Positions 1 through 5,840 of a stretch of DNA of 5,937 nt are shown piece by piece. Under the pieces are notes generated by a model, which worked only from the letters and a program-made list of their open reading frames with translations, was not told the DNA's origin and searched no databases. Position numbers and translations under genes: made by a program. How positions within the stretch are numbered: position 1 is the first letter of the stretch; every line of letters starts with the position of its first letter. Location of the stretch: assembly GCA_016933355.1 (NCBI GenBank), contig JAFGBC010000096.1:1-5937 (forward strand), written 5' to 3'. Source of the DNA: Candidatus Aminicenantota bacterium (lineage in GTDB: Bacteria; Acidobacteriota; Aminicenantia; Aminicenantales; JAFGBC01).

Positions 1-1223
1 ACGGACAGGCCGGACAGGATGGTCGTCGCCGGACCGGTCTTGGTCGACTTGACGATCTCCTTGACCGGAGCCTTGCGGGTCGAGGTGAAGTAGGAGGTCA
101 GCGGGTTGAAGGCCACGGCCAGCCCGACGCCGACCGAGGTCAGCATGGCCAGCTTCCAGTCGTGGGCGTAGAAGACGGCGACCAGGAAGGACCACAGGAC
201 GGTGTTGACGCTCGAAACCTCATAGGAGCGGAACATAGCCTCTTCGGCGTCCTTGGCCCGCAGGAACTTGATCGGGAAACGCTCCCAGATCGGGACGGCG
301 AACGTCCCCAGGATCGAGGAGATGACGCCGATGGCCCGGATGATCAGGGGATAGACGATCCACTTCAGGGCGTGGGTCGGGTCGATCGCCATCAGGGCCA
401 GCCCCAGGATCAGGGCGGAAACGATGGTCACCTCGTAGGACTCGAAGATGTCGGCGGCCATGCCGGCGCAGTCGCCGACGTTGTCGCCGACGAGGTCGGC
501 CACGACGGCCGCGTTGCGCGGATCGTCCTCGGGGATGTCCTTCTCGACCTTGCCGACCAGGTCGGCCCCGACGTCGGCGGCCTTGGTGTAGATGCCGCCG
601 CCGACCCGCATGAACAGCGCCAGCAGCGTGCCGCCGAACCCGAACCCGAGCAGGGCGTCGGGAGCGGCCGTCCCGAAGACGACGAAGATGACCGTCCCGC
701 CGAACAGGCCCAGCCCGTCGGTCAGCATACCGGTGATCGTCCCCGCGTAATAGGCGATGGACAGGGACTCATTGAATCCGCGGCGGGCGGCCGAGGCGGC
801 CCGGACGTTGGCCTGGATGGCCATCCGCATCCCGAGCTGGCCGACCAGGAGCGAGAAGGTCGCGCCCATGATGAAGGCGATCGTCCGCCCGATCGCGACG
901 ATGATCTGGGCGTTCTTGGCGCCGAATTCGGCCACGGCTTCGCGGCTGGCCGGGACGACATAGACGCTCAGGAAGAGGGCCACCGTCAGGACGCCGATGA
1001 TAGGCAGGATCTTGCGGAGCTGCTGCGAGAGGTAGCTGTCGGCGCCGATACGGATGGCGTTCCAGACCTCCTGCATCTTGGCCGTGCCCTTGTCCTTTCT
1101 CAGGACGACCTTGCGAAGCATCCAGGCGTACCAGAGGCTGAAGAAGGCCGTGAACAGGACGCCGATGACGGCGATCTGCTCGAATGAGTTCAACCCGTGA
1201 CGGGCCAGGCCCAGCAAGTTCAT
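1..1223 (-). CDS. hppA: Membrane-bound ion-translocating pyrophosphatase, N-terminal part (cut by window edge)
   Basis: This integral membrane enzyme hydrolyses cytoplasmic pyrophosphate to phosphate and uses the energy to pump H+ (or Na+) outward. The window holds 407 residues; family members usually have about 670-800, so the C-terminal part is missing at the left edge. Several hydrophobic helices are visible. The family signature GGGIYTKAADVGADLVGK starts near residue 208, followed by PEDDPRN (231-237) and the acidic motif VGDNVGDCAGMAAD (245-258). K214, D217, D221, D243, D247 and D251 match the known Mg-PPi ligands by recalled alignment. D258 and E261 match the gate pair D243/E246 of the Thermotoga enzyme. 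Position 244 is Leu where Asn is the usual residue. The start is the ATG at 1223, with AGGGAG (1230-1235) seven bases upstream. The residue that separates K+-dependent from K+-independent enzymes lies outside the window, so that class and the pumped ion stay open. Family assignment is very secure. Confidence 0.96.
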   Translation of the reverse strand, partial: MNLLGLARHGLNSFEQIAVIGVLFTAFFSLWYAWMLRKVVLRKDKGTAKMQEVWNAIRIGADSYLSQQLRKILPIIGVLTVALFLSVYVVPASREAVAEFGAKNAQIIVAIGRTIAFIMGATFSLLVGQLGMRMAIQANVRAASAARRGFNESLSIAYYAGTITGMLTDGLGLFGGTVIFVVFGTAAPDALLGFGFGGTLLALFMRVGGGIYTKAADVGADLVGKVEKDIPEDDPRNAAVVADLVGDNVGDCAGMAADIFESYEVTIVSALILGLALMAIDPTHALKWIVYPLIIRAIGVISSILGTFAVPIWERFPIKFLRAKDAEEAMFRSYEVSSVNTVLWSFLVAVFYAHDWKLAMLTSVGVGLAVAFNPLTSYFTSTRKAPVKEIVKSTKTGPATTILSGLS

Positions 1224-1229
1224 GTTCGT

Positions 1230-1301
1230 CTCCCTAGAAAATCAGAGTTGGAATCTCAAAATGAGGAAGCCATATTTTACACAAGAAGGCGGAAAAATCA
1301 A
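1230..1301 (-). promoter_or_regulatory. Promoter and RBS of the pyrophosphatase gene
   Basis: Read on the minus strand there is a -35-like TTGATT (1296-1301), a 16-base spacer and a -10 TAAAAT (1274-1279, five of six consensus bases). This is followed by a roughly 45-base leader and the Shine-Dalgarno AGGGAG at 1230-1235. The stretch is clearly A/T-richer than the flanking genes. It separates hppA from the SBBP remnant upstream, so hppA is probably transcribed on its own. No operator-like repeat or riboswitch fold was seen in the leader. Confidence 0.55.
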
Positions 1302-1357
1302 CCGTTTTTTTGGGCCGTGCCGGACCGCGAATCGGGCCCCGTCTCGCCCAGCCTCCC

Positions 1358-1645
1358 TCACTTGGTCGGCGTGAACTTCAGGACGAACGCGTCAAAATCC
1401 CCGGCCAGGGTCTTCTGGAAAGGCTTCAAAACCGGGAAATCGGGGCTGTTCGTCATGCCGGTGACGTAGATCCCGCCCGCCCCGTCCAGCGCAATCGCGC
1501 CCCGGAATTCCTCATACCGGCCGCCGAGGCACGTCGATTCGATCAGGTTCTTTCCGCTCGGGGCGAGGACGGTCAGGAAGGCATCATTCCTGCCGTGCAG
1601 GCCGCGTTGATAGGGATCTTTCAAGGGAAAACCGTTTGACCCCGT
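1358..1645 (-). pseudogene. C-terminal remnant of an SBBP-repeat (beta-propeller) protein
   Basis: The frame encodes about one and a half SBBP (seven-bladed beta-propeller) repeats. A half repeat (DAFLTVLAPSG, then LIESTCLGG) is followed by a full one with AIALDGAGGIYVTGMTNS, DFP, and DAFVLKFTPTK just before the TGA at 1358-1360. Intact SBBP proteins are secreted or surface proteins of several hundred residues, so only the natural C-terminus survives. The only start is a TTG at 1622-1624, with no convincing Shine-Dalgarno. Family-like sequence (GFPLKDPYQ) continues upstream of it into an in-frame TGA at 1646-1648, so the TTG is not a true N-terminus. No signal peptide is present. The homology ends where the divergent transporter promoter begins. 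It is most likely a decayed fragment left by a rearrangement; a translated 88-residue peptide is possible but unlikely to fold alone. Its function cannot be inferred. Confidence 0.72.
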
Positions 1646-1653
1646 TCAGCCGC

Positions 1654-1682
1654 TTGACAATGTTTTCATGATTGGATAGTAT
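1654..1682 (+). promoter_or_regulatory. Sigma70-type promoter of the LeuT-like transporter
   Basis: A perfect -35 TTGACA (1654-1659) is followed by a 17-base spacer and a -10-like TAGTAT (1677-1682, four of six consensus bases). A T-run comes directly after. The expected transcription start is near 1689, giving a leader of about 20 bases before the ATC start at 1709. This short leader supports translation beginning at 1709 rather than at the GTG at 1799. Confidence 0.6.
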
Positions 1683-1694
1683 TTTTTTTCACCC

Positions 1695-1701
1695 GAGGAG
1701 G
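1695..1701 (+). promoter_or_regulatory. Shine-Dalgarno site pointing to an ATC start
   Basis: GAGGAGG at 1695-1701 is a strong anti-SD match. With seven bases of spacing it lands on ATC at 1709. No ATG, GTG or TTG lies in frame between this site and the GTG at 1799, and no upstream in-frame ATG exists before the TGA at 1655-1657. The site therefore decides the start: translation probably begins at 1709 from a non-canonical codon, or an ancestral ATG has been changed to ATC. Confidence 0.65.
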
Positions 1702-1708
1702 CACGAAC

Positions 1709-3286
1709 ATCGACCAAGGACTGAATTCCTGGGGTTGGCTCTCACTGGCCGCCGCCTGGGGAATAATCCTGGGGTTAACGATCTTTTGCTACAGCCGCGT
1801 GCTGGGGGCCAAGAAAAGAAAGGCGGCCGGGCCGGCCGAAGCCGGCGGCCGGGCTCAGTGGGCTTCGCGCATCGGCCTGATCCTGGCCATGGCCGGCAAC
1901 GCCGTCGGCCTGGCTAATTTCCTTCGCTTCCCGGTCAAGGCGGCCGCCAACGGCGGCGGCGCCTTCATGATCCCCTATTTCTGCGCCCTCGTTTTCCTGG
2001 GCATCCCGCTGATGTGGGTGGAATGGACCATGGGCCGCCACGGAGGAGTCCACGGCCACGGCACGACACCCGGCATGTTCGCGTTGCTGTGGAAGCACCC
2101 GGCCGCCAAGTATCTCGGCGCTCTGGGGATCGCTCTGCCTTTTGTCATCGTGGTCTACTACACGTTCATCGAATCCTGGACCCTGGGGTTCGCCTGGTTC
2201 TCGGGCACCGGCAAATATTTCGGCCTGACGACGCGCGACGCCATGGGCCAGTTCCTGCGCGGCTTCCAGGGAGTGGAACAGAACCAGTTCTTCGCCTCCT
2301 GGCTGCCGCTCCTTCTTTTCCTAGCCATCACCATTTCCCTGAATTACTATTTTCTGCGCAAAGGCATCTCCAAAGGCATCGAACTCCTGGCCAAGGTCGG
2401 CATGCCGGTCCTGCTCGTTTTCGGCGTCGTTCTGGCTGTCCGCGTGCTGACCCTGGAGACCCCGGCTTCGGGCGTCTCAACGGTGGGCGCGGGCATGGGA
2501 TTCATGTGGAATCCCGATTTCAGCCAGCTCGGCCGGGCCACGGTTTGGCTGACGGCCGCCGGGCAGGTTTTTTTCACTTTAAGCCTGGGCATGGGCATCA
2601 TCAACACTTACGCCTCCTACCTGCGCGAGAAGAACGACGTCACCCTCAACGGGCTGACCACGTCCATGACCAACGAATTCTCCGAGGTCATCCTGGGCGG
2701 CACCATCGCCATCCCGGTCGCCGTGGCCTTTTTCGGCGTGGTCGAGACCAAGCTCATCGCCGCCGAGGGGACCTTCAACCTGGGCTTCCAATCGCTGCCG
2801 GTCATCTTCCAGAAGATCCCCATGGGCCAGATTTTCGGCGCGATGTGGTTTTTCCTGCTCTTCATCGCCGGCATCACCTCCTCGGTGGCCCTGACCTCGC
2901 CGGCCGTCGCCTTCCTGGAGGACGAATTCAAGTGGAAGCGCGCCAGGGCGGTGAACACGGTGTTCGCCGTCATGGCGGCCTGCCTGGTGCTGGTTGTCGC
3001 CTTCTTCAAGTTCGGCTTTCTGGACGAGCTCGATTTCTGGGCCGGCACTTTCGGTCTGGTCGTTTTCGCCGCAATCGAGATCGTCCTCTTCTCCTGGGTC
3101 TTCGGCGTCAAAAAGGGCTGGAAGGAAATGCACCTGGGCGCCGACCTGAAAGTGCCGAAAATCTTCAAATTCATCCTGAAGTACGTCACCCCGGTCTACA
3201 TGCTGACGGTCCTGGGCGGCTGGATATACCAGGACGCCATCGGCAAGCTCCTGATGAAGGGCGAGGACCAGAGCCGTCACCCCTAA
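1709..3286 (+). CDS. LeuT-like sodium:amino acid symporter (NSS family), truncated before TM12
   Basis: This inner-membrane Na+-coupled transporter of the NSS/SLC6 family probably takes up amino acids. It is 525 residues from the ATC at 1709, or 495 from a GTG at 1799 that has no clear Shine-Dalgarno. It closely resembles LeuT throughout. TM1 (51-74) has AMAGNAVGLANFLRFP, TM3 has VYYTFIESWTLGF, TM6 has FFTLSLGMG, TM7 has NEFSEVILGG, and TM8 has AGITSSVAL. By recalled alignment the sodium-site residues are G63, A65, V66, N70, T290, N322, A387, T390 and S391. The gates are R48/D405 and R73/D442, with Y151 in the pocket. E326 matches LeuT E290, which points to chloride independence. Pocket changes are G26A (A69), V104I, F259M (M295) and I359L. 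An additional hydrophobic helix (8-28) precedes TM1. The TAA at 3284-3286 ends the protein after TM11, while TM12 follows in frame to 3403. It may be a young pseudogene, a read-through product or an assembly error. Confidence 0.9.
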   Translation: MDQGLNSWGWLSLAAAWGIILGLTIFCYSRVLGAKKRKAAGPAEAGGRAQWASRIGLILAMAGNAVGLANFLRFPVKAAANGGGAFMIPYFCALVFLGIPLMWVEWTMGRHGGVHGHGTTPGMFALLWKHPAAKYLGALGIALPFVIVVYYTFIESWTLGFAWFSGTGKYFGLTTRDAMGQFLRGFQGVEQNQFFASWLPLLLFLAITISLNYYFLRKGISKGIELLAKVGMPVLLVFGVVLAVRVLTLETPASGVSTVGAGMGFMWNPDFSQLGRATVWLTAAGQVFFTLSLGMGIINTYASYLREKNDVTLNGLTTSMTNEFSEVILGGTIAIPVAVAFFGVVETKLIAAEGTFNLGFQSLPVIFQKIPMGQIFGAMWFFLLFIAGITSSVALTSPAVAFLEDEFKWKRARAVNTVFAVMAACLVLVVAFFKFGFLDELDFWAGTFGLVVFAAIEIVLFSWVFGVKKGWKEMHLGADLKVPKIFKFILKYVTPVYMLTVLGGWIYQDAIGKLLMKGEDQSRHP

Positions 3287-3403
3287 CTCTGGGGGGCGCG
3301 AGCGGTATTTATCGGCTTGATCCTGGCCACCGTGCTCATGGTCTGGCTGGCCTGGCGCAAAAAAAAGCGGGCCTCAAGCCAAGAATCGATCACAGAAGCT
3401 TAG
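3287..3403 (+). pseudogene. In-frame TM12 and C-terminal tail of the transporter, beyond a TAA
   Basis: Directly after the TAA at 3284-3286 the same frame stays open for 38 codons to a TAG at 3401-3403. It encodes LWGAR, then a hydrophobic segment (VFIGLILATVLMVWLAW), then the basic stretch RKKKR and a short polar tail. This matches the end of LeuT, where TVW-xTR leads into TM12 and an ERRR cluster. The stop sits where LeuT has a hydrophobic residue, and TAC or TAT (Tyr) is one base away. No Shine-Dalgarno or start codon precedes the helix, so a separate small membrane protein is unlikely. The preserved frame and hydrophobicity mean the nonsense change is recent, suppressed, or an error in the sequence. 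Confidence 0.75.
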
Positions 3404-3419
3404 AAAAGCAGGACGTCTC

Positions 3420-3445
3420 CGCGGCCGGCCGCGCCTCGCGTTTTT
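3420..3445 (+). terminator. Possible terminator after the transporter gene
   Basis: A perfect 14-base GC palindrome, CGCGGCCGGCCGCG (3420-3433), can form a five-base-pair stem with a CCGG loop. After seven more bases comes TTTTT (3441-3445). It lies between the transporter end (3403) and the convergent DUF5703 gene end (3482), where a terminator is expected. The gap between stem and T-run is longer than in a textbook intrinsic terminator, so the call is tentative. Confidence 0.35.
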
Positions 3446-3481
3446 ATGGCCTCCCGTATTCGATGGCGCCCGTCGTCATGA

Positions 3482-5761
3482 TCATCGAGCGATATCGGCC
3501 GTACGCGCTCGGGGCGTGACCTTAAGCCTCACGATCGCCCCGCCGCTCACCCGGCCCTCGACGACGGTGCCGTAGGGCGCCCGGAGCTTGAACTCCGCCT
3601 CCCAGTCGGCGGGCCAGGCGGGACACAGGCGGATCTCCCGGCCGTCGCACTGGAGGAGCATCGCCTGCAGCGTCTTCATCAGGACGCCGCCGTGGTCCTG
3701 GTCGGGCGTCCAATCGTAGTTGGGCCCCCAGAAGGCGGGGAAGCGGTGGTTCGCATCCCAACGGGAGGCGCGCTCGGTCAGCCCTTTCCGGGCCTGGTCG
3801 GTCAGGCCGAGGAGCGCCATGAACAGGTCGTCCTGCCGCCAGCCGAAATGACCGCGGTCCTCGCGGCGGTCCAGGGCCCGGACGGCGAGCTCGATGTCGG
3901 GCTTGCCGACGCCGAAGAGGCGGAAGGGATAAACGGCGTAGAGCTCGGGGTTTTCGACGTTCGATTTCTTCGCGAAACGCTCGGCCGGGGCCAGCATTCT
4001 CAGGCCCTCGACCTCGCGCGTCGGGATCGGCGGCAAGATCGCCTCCAGACGCTCGAGGAGGGCTCTCAGCTCCGGCGAAGCGAGATGAGGCGGCAAAGCG
4101 TTCAGCGATCGCGTCAGCGCATGGAGGCCGGCGACCTCGGACATGGGGTTCGTAGAGTCCCACCAGGTTTCGAGCGCCTGGGACGGCTCGAGCTTGAGGC
4201 GGCCGTTCTCGTCCAGCCCGTAATGCCGCTCGAAGAAGGTCAGGACGGCCTCCGCGTAGGGCAGGAGCGTGCGGACGCAGAACGCCTCGTCCCCGGTGTA
4301 GAGATAGTAATCGTGCATCTGGACGGCCATCTCCAGGCCGCTCACCCATTCGTACTTATGCCAGCCGCTGGCCTGGATGCGCTCCGGCATCTCGGACAGG
4401 GGCTTGTCGCCCCAGGTCTCGCTGAAGACGGGCCCCCAGAAATAGACGCACTCCGGAACGTAGGCCCCGTCGTGGCCGAAATACAGCCGCGTCCGGTAGA
4501 GCGCGAGCGGAAGGTGGCCGGCGTACATCTCGAAGAAGGGCGCCATGAGGTCGAAATCCCCGGCGGCCGGCATCCCCATGTAGGGCAGCCGCGTGTTCTG
4601 CCACCAGTAGCCGGGCCCCCAGCGCCGGTAGTCGGCGAATCCCTCGGTCCCCGGCGCCTCGACCGTGAAGATCGACCCGTTGAACTTGATGGGGTAGGCG
4701 CCCCGACCCGCGCAGGCGTTGATGAAGCGCTGGAGGATATAGCCGCGGGTCACGACGCGGCCCTCGTTCTCGACGCCCGCCGTCGTCTCCAGGGACGCCC
4801 CGCTCTTCACAAAGATCCAGCTCCGCGTCCAGAATTCGTTCCAGCGGCCGACGTGATCCCTCCAGGCCGTTTGCCAAGGGATTTTGGCGGTCGACGCGAT
4901 TTGCCTCTCAACAGCGGCGAGCCAGCCGTCCGGCCCGGCGGGGTGCAGGGTCGCGACGTGGATGTTGAAGCGCCTCGTCCTCCCCGTTTCCGAGGCCAGC
5001 GTCTTGAGATCCGTCCTGACGAACCCCGCGCCTTCCATGATCCCGCCGAAGATCCGGTCTTCGAGCGGGTTCTCGAGCGGGAATCCCTCCAGGCCCTGGA
5101 GCGCCAGGTTTCTGGCGAAAGACGGCGTCACGGGATTCCGATGATACCAGGCGACACGGTCCGAAGGGAGGTCGAGGATCGTATCCGGCCGGACGACGGT
5201 CGGGCCGTAAATCTCGGGATAAAAGTTGAGCCCGCTGACCAGCTCGTCCTTGAGGACCTCGGGCTCGGTCCGCCAGGGCTCGATGGCGGCCGTCAGACGG
5301 CTCTCTTCCGGAACCCCGGCTTCGACCCGGACCACGGGACGATTCGCGTCGACCCAGACGACGAGACGGGTTCCTGCCGGGCCCCGGCCGGCCTGGACCT
5401 CGACGGCGGCCTCGGCGAGGCTCAAGCGCTGAAGGAGGACTTGGTTGTAGCGGAACGGGTTTGGTTCCATTCGCACCCGGACCTTGGTCAGCTTCAGGAG
5501 CCGGCCGTTCTCGTCCCAGGCGTCGGTCTTGCCGATATAGAAGCAGACCGAGCCGCTCTCGGGCTCCACCCAGACGTTCAAGCCGATGTCGCCGTTCCCG
5601 GTCGGCATCGACGCCCGGGAATCGCTTCCCGGGCCGTCCCAGACGACGTCATAATCGCGGAGCGCGGCCAGCGGGTCGAAGGAGGGCGCGCAGACGGCCG
5701 AGAGGCCGGCGGCGACTACGAGGGCGAAAGCGGCGGCGAAACGGACGGCGGACGTTTTCAT
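3482..5761 (-). CDS. Secreted DUF5703-type putative glycoside hydrolase
   Basis: This is a 759-residue exported protein, probably acting on a carbohydrate outside the cytoplasm; its substrate is unknown. Residues 1-25 look like a Sec signal peptide (MKTSAVRF, hydrophobic core, AVCA). C24 lacks a proper lipobox, so a lipoprotein is not supported. The N-terminal domain (about 30-290) begins with YDVVWDGP, SMPTGNGDIGLNVWV and GKTDAWDENGRLLKL, which I recognise as DUF5703. The middle (about 300-680) is helical and aromatic-rich, as in six-hairpin (alpha/alpha)6 glycosidases. It has FNGSIFTVE (360-368), WWQNTRLPY (386-394), GAYVPECVYFWG (432-443) and LETWWDSTNPM (530-540). A short beta domain closes the protein with GREIRLCPAWP (707-717), as in GH95-like enzymes. 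Candidate catalytic acids are E437, E531 and D535, by inference only. The ATG at 5761 has GGGAGG (5766-5771) four bases upstream. It is convergent with the transporter and has its own promoter. Confidence 0.88.
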   Translation of the reverse strand: MKTSAVRFAAAFALVVAAGLSAVCAPSFDPLAALRDYDVVWDGPGSDSRASMPTGNGDIGLNVWVEPESGSVCFYIGKTDAWDENGRLLKLTKVRVRMEPNPFRYNQVLLQRLSLAEAAVEVQAGRGPAGTRLVVWVDANRPVVRVEAGVPEESRLTAAIEPWRTEPEVLKDELVSGLNFYPEIYGPTVVRPDTILDLPSDRVAWYHRNPVTPSFARNLALQGLEGFPLENPLEDRIFGGIMEGAGFVRTDLKTLASETGRTRRFNIHVATLHPAGPDGWLAAVERQIASTAKIPWQTAWRDHVGRWNEFWTRSWIFVKSGASLETTAGVENEGRVVTRGYILQRFINACAGRGAYPIKFNGSIFTVEAPGTEGFADYRRWGPGYWWQNTRLPYMGMPAAGDFDLMAPFFEMYAGHLPLALYRTRLYFGHDGAYVPECVYFWGPVFSETWGDKPLSEMPERIQASGWHKYEWVSGLEMAVQMHDYYLYTGDEAFCVRTLLPYAEAVLTFFERHYGLDENGRLKLEPSQALETWWDSTNPMSEVAGLHALTRSLNALPPHLASPELRALLERLEAILPPIPTREVEGLRMLAPAERFAKKSNVENPELYAVYPFRLFGVGKPDIELAVRALDRREDRGHFGWRQDDLFMALLGLTDQARKGLTERASRWDANHRFPAFWGPNYDWTPDQDHGGVLMKTLQAMLLQCDGREIRLCPAWPADWEAEFKLRAPYGTVVEGRVSGGAIVRLKVTPRARTADIAR

Positions 5762-5780
5762 GAAACCTCCCGACGGGGGC

Positions 5781-5799
5781 GATGCGTCTCGATCGCATC
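5781..5799. promoter_or_regulatory. Inverted repeat in the leader of the DUF5703 gene
   Basis: GATGCG (5781-5786) and CGCATC (5794-5799) form a perfect 6-base inverted repeat with a 7-base centre. It lies between the predicted -10 (5812-5817) and the Shine-Dalgarno (5766-5771), just downstream of the expected transcription start. It could be an operator for a transcription factor or a 5' stem-loop. A repeat this short can also occur by chance in GC-rich DNA. Confidence 0.35.
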
Positions 5800-5811
5800 A
5801 TCCTCGGCCCG

Positions 5812-5840
5812 ACTATAAGCCCGGCCTAGCGAGGAGTCAA
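5812..5840 (-). promoter_or_regulatory. Near-consensus sigma70 promoter of the DUF5703 gene
   Basis: On the minus strand TTGACT (5835-5840, five of six bases) is followed by exactly 17 bases and TATAGT (5812-5817, five of six bases). It points toward the ATG at 5761, giving a leader of roughly 45 bases. In this GC-rich sequence such a close match with optimal spacing is unlikely to be chance. The gene is probably expressed independently of anything to its right. Confidence 0.7.

Noticed and set aside
162..1187. A 341-codon plus-strand open frame antisense to hppA
   Set aside because: The product is a low-complexity Asp/Gly/Arg sequence, typical of the antisense of a GC-rich gene.
1302..1345. 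GGGCC...GGCCC inverted repeat next to a homopolymer, downstream of the SBBP remnant
   Set aside because: On the minus strand the repeat is followed by A rather than T, and the arms are far apart, so it is not an intrinsic terminator for that gene.
1646..1669. Tiny minus-strand ORF, ATG to TGA, seven residues, just upstream of the SBBP remnant
   Set aside because: It is too short, has no ribosome site, and lies inside the transporter promoter. It probably occurs by chance.
3305..3403. A separate small single-helix protein after the transporter (MetS-like subunit)
   Set aside because: There is no start codon or Shine-Dalgarno before the helix. The segment is in frame with the transporter and aligns with LeuT TM12, so a severed C-terminus explains it better.
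2014..3519. A 501-codon plus-strand open frame overlapping the transporter in another frame
   Set aside because: The product is an Arg/His/Pro-rich shadow with no recognisable motif. The overlapping LeuT-like frame is unambiguous.
3692..5818. A 708-codon plus-strand open frame antisense to the DUF5703 gene
   Set aside because: It mirrors the GC-rich codon pattern of the real gene on the other strand. Its product is Arg/Gly/Pro/Asp-rich with no domain, whereas the minus-strand frame has a signal peptide, an RBS and family motifs.
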